Shown here one piece after another: positions 27,701-39,700 of a stretch of 64,000 bases of DNA; the stretch's first letter is position 1; every line of letters begins with the position of its first letter. A program made the translations under genes and the position numbers. The notes under the pieces were generated by a model. It was given only the letters and a program-made list of their open reading frames with translations, was not told the DNA's origin and searched no databases. The DNA comes from Candidatus Kapaibacterium sp. (GTDB taxonomy: Bacteria; Bacteroidota; Ignavibacteria; Kapaibacteriales; UBA4661). The DNA lies in the NCBI GenBank assembly GCA_004292595.1, contig RDXM01000086.1:1-64000 (forward strand), given 5' to 3'.

Positions 27701-30700
27701 CAGGAAGCGGCGTTGCGGGTTTTGCCGATGGCACTGGCACAGCGGCGCAGTTTAGTTCACCTCACGGCGTGGTTGTGGATGGTTCAAACAATGTTCTTGT
27801 AGCGGATTATCTCAATCACCGTATTCGCTCCATTACTCCGTTAGGCGTGGTTACGACGTTTGCGGGCAGCGGTACTGCCGGAACAGCCGATGGAACGGGC
27901 GTAGCTGCTCAGTTGAACTCTCCGATAGCAATGGTTTTTTCAGGCGGTTTCCTTTATGTGAGCGACCACTTCAATCATGCCATTCGCCGCATTACCTATC
28001 CAGGTGGTGTGGTTACGACCTTAGCGGGAAATGGAACGATTGGAAACGTTGATGGTACGGGCGCAGCAGCCCGTTTTAATCGTCCTGCGGGCATTGTTGC
28101 GAATGCGACGGGAGATTTGTTTGTTACAGACCAATTCAACCATACCATCCGCCGAATTACCCCTGCGGGCGTGGTAACGACATTTGTAGGAAGCGGTGTG
28201 GCGGGCTTTGCTGATGGAACAGGCGTGGCGGCACAGTTTAATTTCCCACGTGGAATCACGATTGATGCGGCTGGAAATCTCTATGTGAGCGAGCAGACTG
28301 GTAATCGTATTCGCCTCATTACGCCTGCGGGCGTGGTTACGACGCTCGTCGGCACAGGCACGGCGGGACTTGTAGATGGCACTCAGCTTTCCGCGCAAAT
28401 AAGTGGACCCGAAATGCTTCAGTTTAATTCAGCAGGCGTGTTGTTCCTTGCCGACAGGGGCAACAATGCTATTCGCCGCATTCTCCCTGCATCGCCCGTC
28501 GTTACGAGCTTTAACGCCACAACGGGTTATCCAGGCTTGGGAATTATTATCAATGGTGCGAATTTTTCTGCCGCTACTCAGGTGCAGTTTGGCGGAGTAA
28601 ATTCGCCGTCGTTTACGATTATTTCTCCGTCGCAAATCGTTGCTGCCGTACCTATGGGCGGTGCATCGGGCAGTGTAAGCGTTACTGCGCCGAGCGGGAC
28701 GGGTTCGCTGCCGGGATTTACCTTTACTGCGGTTATTCCGCCCGTTTCGACGTTTGCGGGAAACGGTGCTGGAGCAGGCTTTGCCGATGCAGAGCAAGGT
28801 GCGGCGCGGTTTAATTCTCCATGCCACATCGTGCGCGATGGAGCGGGGAATGTGTACATTGCTGACCGAGTGAATCATCGTATTCGCAGGATGACACTGG
28901 GCGGAGTTGTTACAACACTTGCCGGAAGTGGTGTTTCTGGTGGTTTGGATGGCACAGGCACGGCGGCGCAGTTCAACGGTCCCTACGGTATTGCTATCAA
29001 CGCTGCGGGAACTGTCCTCTATGTTGTGGAATTGCATCGTATTCGTCAGATTGTCATAGCGACGGGAGTTGTAACAACCCTCGCAGGAAGCGGTACGGCG
29101 GGTTTTGCCGATGGCACGGGAGCTGCGGCTCAATTTAGCAATCCTGTCGGGGTGTGTCTTGACGGCGCAGGAAATCTTTTTGTCAGCGATGTCAATAATC
29201 ATCGTATTCGTCAGATTGTGATTGCTACGGGAGTCGTTTCAACCATTGCAGGAAGCGGGGCTGTCGGATTTGCTGATGGATTGAATGCTACTGCTCAATT
29301 TAACCGCCCCGTTGGTCTTGCTCGTGATGCCGCAGGCAATATCTATGTTGGAGATTATGACAATCACCGTATTCGTAAAATCACTCCGGGCGGCGTTGTT
29401 ACGACGCTGTGCGGCAACGGCACGGCGGGAAATGTGGATGGCGGACCCGCAACCGCACAGTTGAATAATCCTAATCAGTTGTGGATGGATGCCGTTGGAA
29501 ACCTCTACGTTGCTTCAGGAAACGGCTATACGGTGCGCATTGTTTCACCGACGGGCGTTGCATCAACAATCACTGGAACGGGAGCGAACGGTTTCCTTGA
29601 TGGTGCGGTGAATGCAGCACAATTTGCGTTTCTTGCGGGAATACTTCAAGAAGCATCTGGTTCGCTCTTGGTAACGGACGAAGGAAATAATCGCATTCGC
29701 CGCATCGTTCTTCCCGCGCCGACGGTTACGAGTTTCAACGCCACAACGGGTTATCCGGGCTTGGGCGTGATTATCAACGGCACAAACCTTGCCACGGTTA
29801 CGCAAGTTACGTTTGGTGGCGTGGTTTCGCCGTCGTTTACGGTCATTTCCAACACGCAAATCGTCGCAGCCGTGCCTACGGGCGGTGCATCGGGGAATGT
29901 GCAAGTAACCAACCCGGGCGGAAGCGGCTCGCTGGGCGGATTTACCTTTACGGCAGTCATTCCGCCGATTTCTACCTTTGTGGGAAATGCCGCACCTGCG
30001 GGCTTTGCCGACGGTACGCAAGGCGCAGCTAGGTTTAACGCACCTATTGGCATTGCGTTCGATGGCAGTGGCAATATGTTCGTTGGCGACCAGACCAATC
30101 ACCGCATTCGCAAAATCACCTCGACTGGCGTGGTTACGACGCTGGCGGGTAGTGGTATCAGCGGTTGGGCGGATGGCACGGGTGCGGCGGCACAGTTTTC
30201 CAATCCAAGTGGTGTTGCGACGGATGCCGTCGGGAATGTGTATGTTGCTGATTATCTCAACCACCGCATTCGTGTTGTTACTCCTCTAGGTGCCGTTACG
30301 ACGCTGGCGGGAAGCGGCGTTCCGGGTTCTGCGGACGGAACGGGCTTGGCGGCACAGTTCAATGGTCCAGTTGGTATAGCTCGCAGTGGTGGCAATTTGT
30401 ATGTAAGCGATAATCTTGGTCATCGGATTCGCCAAATTACTATCGCGGGCGGCGTGGTTACGACGCTTGCCGGAAGCGGTACGGCGGGTTTTGCGGACGC
30501 AACGGGCACGCTGGCGCAGTTTTCCTCACCCCAAGGTCTTGCTACTGATGCTTTGGGTAATGTCTATGTTGCTGACCACATCAATCAACGCATTCGCAAA
30601 ATCACTTCCGGGGGTGTGGTAACGACGCTGGCGGGAAGCGGTGCTGGTGGCTTTGCTGATGGCACGGGCGCGGCGGCGCAATTTCAAGCACCGCTCGGCG

Positions 30701-33700
30701 TGAGCGTAGATGCGGCGGGCAATGTGTATGTTTCCGATGCCTTTAATGCGCGTGTGCGCCTGATTTCGCCGTTAGGCGCGGTAACAACGCTTGCTGCTTC
30801 TGGTACGATTGGCTTTGTTGATGGTACGCTTGCTGCGGGGCAGTTTGGTAATGGTCTTATGGGCATTGCACTGAATGCAACAAATAGTCTTTTTATTGCC
30901 GATAGAACCAACAACGCCATTCGCAGCGTCGCGCCAAGTATCGCAGTTACGGCGTTCACGCCAACCAGTGCCGGACCGAGTGATCTCGTAACGATTACAG
31001 GTATCAATTTCACAGGAGCAACCCAAGTGCAGTTCGGCGGCATAAATGCTGCTTCTTTCACTGTCGTCAATAACAATACCATCACCGCAACTCCTGCGGC
31101 GGGAGGTGCGACGGGTAGCGTGAGTGTTACTGCGCCCTTGGGAACGGCTTCGCTTGCGGGCTTTACGTTTTTACCGAATACGTTTTACTTCCAATCTGGC
31201 GACGTTGGTGTGCGCACAAATTGGAACTCGCTTGCGGGCGGCGGCGGTGTCGTTCCTACGCCAGCGCAGTGGATGAACAAATCGGGCGACACCTACATTT
31301 TGCAAGTATCAGGCGGATTGATTTCGCCACTCACCGTTGGAAACGGCGTAACCTTCACGCATTCGGGCAGTTCGTCGCTGAGTATGAACGCCGCCATGAC
31401 CATTGCTGCGGGCGGAATCTGCACCATTCCTGCGGGTTCCTCATTTTCCATCAATGGACCAAACACCTTCACCAACAACGGAACCGTGAACGTCAGTGGT
31501 GTTCTGGGCTTGGTCAATACGCCGAGCTATGTCGGAACTGCACCCGTCTATGCGGCTGGTTCGACGCTGGGCTATAACGGCATAGGCAATCAAACCGTCG
31601 GCGTGGAATGGCTTCCCACCATGCCTGCGGGCGCGGCGGTTGTCCTTGCCAAAGCACCTGGAAACACGCTCACACTGCCCGCAAACCGTACCGTGAATGG
31701 CTCGTTTGGTATTGCATCAAGTACGCTCGTACTTGGTGCGAATACGCTCACCTTGAACGGACAAATCCAATTTGGGGCGGGAACGGCACTGCAAGGCGGC
31801 GCAACATCGGGCTTGACTATCGGCGGCACGGGAACAATCACTGGCGCACTCTCGATGACCGCTCCGCAAACTCTTGGTGCAGGGCTGACGCTGAATCGCC
31901 CTGCAACGCTCACACTTGCTTCGGCTCTCACCGCTACGCCGCTCACACTCGGAAGCAGCGGCGGCGTGAACACAGGCGCACTCGCACACACTTTCTTGGT
32001 AACAAGTATTGGTGCGGTTTCTACGCTGAATGTTACGGCGGGCGGCTCGGTTACCCAAGCGGCAAATTATACTGTCAATGGCACAATAGCAGTTGATGGC
32101 GTGTTCGATGCTGGAACAAGCGTCGCAAGCGGCACAGGCGGAATTACGGTTAATGCGGCGGGAATGTTCTCCACCGCGCATCCTGCGGGCTTGGTGGGCG
32201 CACTTACGAACACAGGTGCGAACACGTACAACGGCACGGTGCGCATTCAAGGCGCGACAGTGGGCAATACGGCGGGCTTGAACCTTGTGAATCTCACCAT
32301 AGACCGCGCCACTGCTGTTACGCTACCGCAAAATATCACGATTAACGGCATTTTGAATATTGCCAACACAGGCAATTTCGACCTCGCAGGGCGGCAACTC
32401 TGGCTCAACACTGCCGCCAGCACCAGCACGAGCGCGACAGGCACAATAGACGCAAGCGGCGCGGGTTCGAGTGTGTTGCTCAATGCCGCAACGCTGGACG
32501 GGTCGCACTTCACTGGCGGCGCAATCAGGCGGCTCGACGTGGGTAGCGTTCCGACGCTTTCCAACAGCCTCGCCATTACGGGGCAGTTGAATATGGGGAA
32601 CAACCTCACGCTCGGCGCACCGCACGGACGCTTGTGGCTGCGCTCTGCCGCCACGATAACCGCCGCTGGAACGACCTTTCAAGGCACAAATACCACAAGC
32701 GAAGTGATGATTGACGGCGGCTTCAACGGCGGCACGATGCCGAGCGCGTTTGCAAATCCCTACAATGGCGCAATCACGTTCTTAGGCGCGGAAAACCTGA
32801 CGGGAAATCTCACCATGAGCGCGGCGGCAGGCGCACTCTCGCTTGGTGGAAACGTGAACCTACAAGCCGCATCCACACTGACCTTGAACCAAACCGCCGC
32901 AAATTCGCTCATTGGCACAGCAACGTTGCAAGGCGCGGGTGCAAGTTCGGTGCTTGTGTTTGGCAATGGCTTTAATGCTAGTGTTTTGCCCGCAAACCGT
33001 TTTGCAAATCCACTGAATGCCAATCTCACCACGCCCGGCGGCGCGTCCACGCTCACCGGCGGCAATCTCGCTTTGGGAAGCGCACAAACACTCACGTTGG
33101 GCGGACGCTTGACCACAAGTGCGGCAAATCTGCTCACGGTAACAAACACGGCAACGACTTCGATTGCGGGTGCGAGCGCGACGAATTTTATTGACGGACC
33201 GATTGAACGCCAGCTTTTAGGCGGCATTGCGGCAAATGGCACGACGTACCTCATGCCCATCGGCGAAGGCGCGAATTACCGCCATATGACGCTGCGCGAC
33301 ATCCGCACGGGCGCATCACCACTTGTGCGAGCGACGGTCGTTGCGGGCGGAGCGACTACGCCCGACAATCTCACTATTCTCACACTTCTTTCAGGCAGAA
33401 ACTGGCATTTGGAGCAGGTTTCGGGCGTGTTTACTTCTTCCACGCTGGACTTGACCGAAGGCGGACTTACGCCAACAGATTTGATTGGTATTTCCACCAC
33501 GCAAGCAGGACCGTACGCCAGCATTGGCGGCACTCCGGGCGGCAGTTTTGTGCGCTCGAATGCGCAAGCAGGTCTCGCGGATAGATTTTACGCCATTGCC
33601 GGAACGCCGCCGGGCGCGTTTTTCTACAACGAAACGCTCTTGGGCGATGCCGCCTTGCCAACCTCGTGGAACTCCGTTCCCAACGGAAGCGGTGTACCCG

Positions 33701-36700
33701 CGACCTTGGGTCTGATGACGAGCGGTACGACCTCCTTCACCGTACGAAGCGGCATCACAGCGACGGCGTTGGGCGGTTTTGCGTTTGGTCCAAACGTTAC
33801 GCTCACCCTGCAACCCGCATCAAACCTCACGGTGAATACGGGAACGCTGACCGTGAACGGTACGGCAACTGTCTCTGGTACGCTCGGCATCGGCGATGGC
33901 GCGACGCTGCTCAATAACGGCACAACCACAATTACGGCGACAGGCGCACTGCGGCTTATCGGCAACGGGGCTGTAAGCGGCACGGTGCCTGTCTTTGCGG
34001 CAACAAGCTCTGCACTCGAATACACAGGCACAACACCAAAAACGGCGGGCAGCGAATGGCAAAACCCGCTTCCGTACACGGTTCGCGTGGCAAACGCAGG
34101 TGGGGTGCGGCTTCCAAGCACACGGACTCTTGCAAATACCGCGAATGTGAACATTCAAGCAAATGGCGTTTTGATGATTGGCGACGGGGTGAATGTGGTG
34201 AACGATGGAAATATGTTGGTCGGCGGACTAGGAACGATGCGCCTTGACGGAAACGGTCAGCTTTCGGGCGCGAGCGGCATCACGTACCTTTCCACGTCCA
34301 CGCTGGAATTTAGCAACGCCAGCGCAACACCGAATGTGACGGCGGGCAACAAAGCATTTCCTGCCTCAATGAACGCAAACGTGGTGGTGAACAACGCCGT
34401 AACGCTCACCGAAAGCAAGCAAATAAGCGGCTCCTGGACGGGCTTGGGCGGCAGCGTGAATCTGAATGGCAATACGCTCACGCTGAACAACACAACGTCC
34501 TTCGGCGGAACAAGTTTTGTCAGCAATGCAGCAAGCGGTTTGGTGATTCAGGGAGGCGGCACGGTTACTGGGCTGACGAGCATCACGGGCGGAGCAATCG
34601 GAACGCTGACGATGGCTCGCGCTGGAGAGACGCTCACGAATGCCGCACCAGTGCAGGTTTCCAATACATTGACCTTGCAAAATGGCTTTATTTCCACAAC
34701 ATTGGGAATGATAACGCTCACAAACCCAGCATTGGCGGGGCTTGTGGGCGGTACGGCAACGTCGCACATTATTGGCGGTTTGGAGCGAGCTTTGCCAGCG
34801 AATTTGGCTGCAAGCCCGCTTCAATACCTGTTTCCTGTTGCAAAAAATGGTGCGTATTTGCCCATCGTTTTGACGAATCTCACAACGGGCATGACCGCGC
34901 CCATTCTTCGTGCAGAGCCGTTCACAACAAGCGTTGCGGGTGGAACGCTTGCGGGAGCAGGAAGTCTCAGCCTGAGCGAACATTGGCAAACAACGCTCGT
35001 AAGCGGCTCGTACACAAGCGGCGCAGCAATTCTGACACGCTCGACGCTCAATGCTGGCAACAGCACTGCTTTTGCCTCTGGCATGGGAACAGTGTTCAAT
35101 CCATCGGGCGGAACGCTGGCAGGAATGAACCCGACGGCAACGCTCACAAGCAGCGTGATTACTGGCGCGGGGCGGTTTTCAATTACTTTCCCGTCGTCGG
35201 TCTTGATTGGTGATTTCACTCCGAAGCAAGGGCTTGCTGGCGCGGTCGTAAGCATAACAGGAAGCGGCTTCACAGGCGCGACGGCAGTGCGTTTTGGTGG
35301 CACAAATGCGGCAAGTTTTGTGGTCAATTCTGCCACAAACATTACGGCGACAGTTGGTGCAGGCGCGACGGGCGTGGTGGAAGTTGTAACGCCAACAGGG
35401 ACGGGCATTTCTGATTCGACTTATACTTTTGTCGGAATACCTACGATTGCAGGTTTTACGCCCTCTGGCGGCACAGGCAGAACCACCATCACCCTGAACG
35501 GCTCAAACTTTTTCGGCGTTACCAATGTGCGCATCGGCGGACAGCCCGTGCTGAGTTACACAGTCATTTCTCCCACACAAATCAGCATTCTTGCGGCAAC
35601 GGGCGCAAGCGGCTCGGTGCAAGTAACGGCTACGGGCGGCATTGCTACGTCATCGGCAGCGTTTCAGGCATTGCCTTCTATCACATCCTTCACACCAGCA
35701 AACGGCGGTACTGGGACGATAGTGAGCATTTTTGGGACGAATTTTACGGGCGCGTCGGCAGTACGTTTTGGCGGAGAAAACGCGCTCACCTTCAGCATTA
35801 TTTCGCCCACAAGAATAGACGCAATCACCACATCTTTTGCGCTTTCTGGTTCGATAACTGTTGTTACAACCACTGGCACTGCGGTTTCTTCGCAAGCATT
35901 TATTGTTGGTGCAGCACCTGTAACGACGGCAAGTGTGATTACACCAAATGTGGCTGTCGCAACGACGAATATTCGCGTAACAGGAAGCGGTTTTGTGAAA
36001 TTGGGCAATCGCCTGAATCTGTATAATGGTTCAATGCTTGTTGCGAATGACATTTTGTTTGAAGTCTCAGACGCGACGCACCTTACCTTTACCGTGCCTC
36101 AGCTTACCTTGACGGGCGATAATATCCCGCTCAGTGTGAAGCTCGAAGGCGTAACAACAAACACGCTCGGCACGCTTATTTTTCTTCAAACACCCGTCAT
36201 TACTGGCTTTTTTGATAGTACAAATACGAAGGCAATCACTCAAGGAATGCGCGGCGATAGCATCACGATTCGCGGTCAGTATTTTACGAATGTTACGGAT
36301 GTGAGCTTTGGTGGTACTTCTGCGACGTTTGGCGTACCGAATGTGCCGACCGAACTCCGCGTTCGTGTGCCACAGACCGCGCAATATGGTTTTGATATTG
36401 TTGCGGTGAATGCTCGTGGTGTGCGGGTTTCGGCACCAGAGCGGTGGTTTACGATTCCGCCGCGTCCTGTCATCACGGCGCAATCGCTGGATAGCGGCGA
36501 AGTTGGCGAAACGGTGCGCCTCGTGGGCAAGAACTTTTTCCCCGATAGCAAAGTCTTTTTCAATGGCGTATCAGCCGCATCAGTACAGGTGATTTCGACG
36601 ACAAACGTGGTGGCGATTGTTCCCGCCGGCGCAAGAGATGGGTTTATTACCCTGAATAATGTGTACGATGTTACTACTGGAACACAAATTTTCCGCATCA

Positions 36701-39700
36701 TTCAGCCCGCAACCCGCATTACGGCGTTCTCGCCACAGCGCGGTGGCGTGGGAACGGCTGTGCGCCTCACGGGTATTCTCTTCGATACAACGGGCAGTAC
36801 AGTCGTCTCCTTCAACGGTTTGCCCGCACAAACACGAGTTTCTTCAACCACCGATGCCATTGCGATTGTGCCTGCGGGCGTGAATGTTGGCGCGGCAAGC
36901 GTCAGTATCACCGGTAGAGGCGGCACATTTACTTCAACGCAAGCATTTATCGTGCTTCCCGTGCCTGTCATTACCACCATTGACCCCATTTCCGCAGGTG
37001 CGGACGAAATGATAACGCTCACAGGGCGCAATTTTACGGATGTTACAACGGTAACTATCAATGGTCGCGTTTTGCAAAATATGGTCGTGGTTTCGGATGG
37101 AAATATTACCGCGAGTTTGGCGAATGTTCCCGTCGGACTCGGCACGGTAACAGCCTTCAGCCCAGGTGGGCAGGGAAGTTACAATGTGCAGTTTGAGCTT
37201 TTGCCGCCAAGCGTTGCCAATGCGCCGCGCATTGAATCGTTCTCGCCCGCTTTTGGTCCAGCGGGAACGCGCATTGTTGTTCGCGGGCGCAACTTCTTCA
37301 CGATAGCATCGGCGCGGGTTGGTGGCGTATTTGGGACAGTCCAGCAGATTTCTACAACGGAAGTTATCGTGATTGTCGGGCGCGGCGCGACGGGCGCAAT
37401 TACGCTCACAAATGAATTTGGTTCGCGCGGAAGCCGCACACCGTTCCGTTTCCAAACGCCGTTGGAATTGGATTCGATTGCGCTTGTGGCATTTTACAAT
37501 GCCCACCGAGCCAGTAATACTGCGCTTCCGGGCGCGAATTGGCTCACGCTGAACCCAGTGCAAACTTGGCAGGGAATCACTGTCGGACGTGCTGGCGAGG
37601 ACGACCGTATTTTGGGCATAACACTCACCAACGCAAGTATTCGTGCGGCTTCTGGGCTTGTAACCCAAGAATTGGTGAAAATTTCCGAACTACGCAGCTT
37701 GAACCTCAGCAATAACGCGCTCTCTGGCGATTTCCCTGTGCAGCTTTTCCAACGGAGCAAGCTCACGGAACTCCGCCTTGCAAACAATAATTTCACAGGT
37801 GCACTTCCCGCCGAACTTACGCAACTCACTGCGCTGGAAGTCCTCGACCTTCGGCAGAATCAGCTTTCGGGGAATATTTCCACAAGACTCGTTTCTCTGC
37901 CGCGTTTGCGTGTGCTACTTTTGTCGAGCAATCGTTTGACGGGAAGCCTTCCAACGCCGATAAATACTGCGCTTGCAGGTAAAACTGCCGCGCAAGCACA
38001 CTCTGTATCGGTCTTGGAAACGCTGGACGCAAGCAATAATCAGCTTTCTGGCGCGATTCCCAGCGCGATAAACACCTATTTCCAGCTTCGCTTTTTGGGT
38101 GTGGCGAATAACAATTTGACGGGCGAAATCCCGCGCAGCATTGGTGAATGCTTGATTTTGGAGAATCTTGCTCTGAATAATAATCGTTTGAGCGGCGCAG
38201 TGCCAAGCGAGATTCTGCGTTGTACGCGCTTGGAGCGCGTGAATCTTGCCAACAACGCATTGACGCTTGTTCCAAATCTTACACCGCTCAATCGCCGCTT
38301 GAAAGCGGTGTTTGTGGAAAATAATCGGTTAGATTTTGGTTCGCTTGAGCCAAATATCGCGCTGGACACGCTTCGCTACGTGCCGCAAGACACGCTGGAG
38401 GTTGCAGAGCGCAGTGTTATTGGCGTTGTGGGTGCGCCACTTCACATATCGCTCAGGGTAGGCGGTGCGAGCAATCGTTTTGCGTGGGAACGTGATGGAA
38501 TGAGCATTGACGAGCTTCCGACGGTATTCGCGCTGTCGGACACGGGGCGGTATGTGTGCCGCATCACGAATACTCGTGTGCCGAATTTGACCTTGCTTAC
38601 GCGCCCAATTACGGTGCTTGGTCGCATTCCGCTTCCGCCAAACACCGCACCACAACTGGTTTCTCCGCCGAATAACGCCAACGGAACACCAACGGATGTA
38701 CGAACCGAATGGACGGGCGTTGCCGATGCAGCCGCATATGATATTGAAATTGCCACAACGCAAGATTTTACGAGCGGCGTAACACGTTTGCGCACGACAA
38801 ATCTCCACACGACTGCCGAAGGTTTACGAAATTTACAACGCTATTTCTGGCGTGTCCGTGCGGTCAATCCCGGTGGTGCAGGTCCGTGGTCGGCGACGAG
38901 TATGTTTGTAACGGTGCGTCCGGGAGCAGTCTTGGCGGCGATTGCGGAAGTCTTTCCCAAAACGCCGATTGCCGATGTGAGCTTCCGCCGCATCGTGCTG
39001 ACCAATCTCCTTTCGCAGGCAATTCGCCTTGATAGTCTGCGTTTTAGCGAGTCGGGAAATGGCACAGAAAATAGCTTTGAAACCCGCTCTAGTTTTAACG
39101 CGCTGACTTTTGAAGGCAAGCAAGAACGCGCGGTGAATCTTGCGTTTTCACCAAAATCTGTTGGAAATAAGCAAGGAACAATCACGGCGTACTGCACCGT
39201 TCTGAACACGCAAACGCAAGAAGTGGAGCGCTTTGAGCAGGTTTTGACGGGACGCGCCACCGCGCTGAAGGCGATTCCTGTGGAGTTTGATACGGTGCTG
39301 GCTGGAAAACCAACGATTTCGTCTGCATTGCTTGTCAATCGTGGTCGCACTCCGATTCAGGTGAATGCGGTACAATTCCTGAACAGCACTAATGGTCTTG
39401 TTTCGGGCGTGTTTTCGTTTCAAGGCGCGGATGGTCGTTCATTGTTTGCTGCTCCCATTCCGAAAGGGCGCGAGATAACGCTTTTGGGCGGCGACACGCT
39501 GAACATGACGTTGCGCTGCGAGCCCAAACTGCTGGGAAATCAAACGGCATTGCTGAATTGGGAAGCCACTGGTGAAGGGGCAGATACGATAGACGTTCCC
39601 GTTACAGCCTTTGTGCGCCCTCCAGAGCCATCGGATGTGGAAGTGCGCTTCGCTCTTCGCCCCGTGAACGAGCGCGGAGAAAAGCAGGATAGCATCGCAC

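Noticed and set aside
24841-30942. CRISPR-like periodic repeats
   Set aside because: The periodicity comes from coding repeats of NHL and TIG domains about 400 codons long; there are no short identical repeats with unique spacers.
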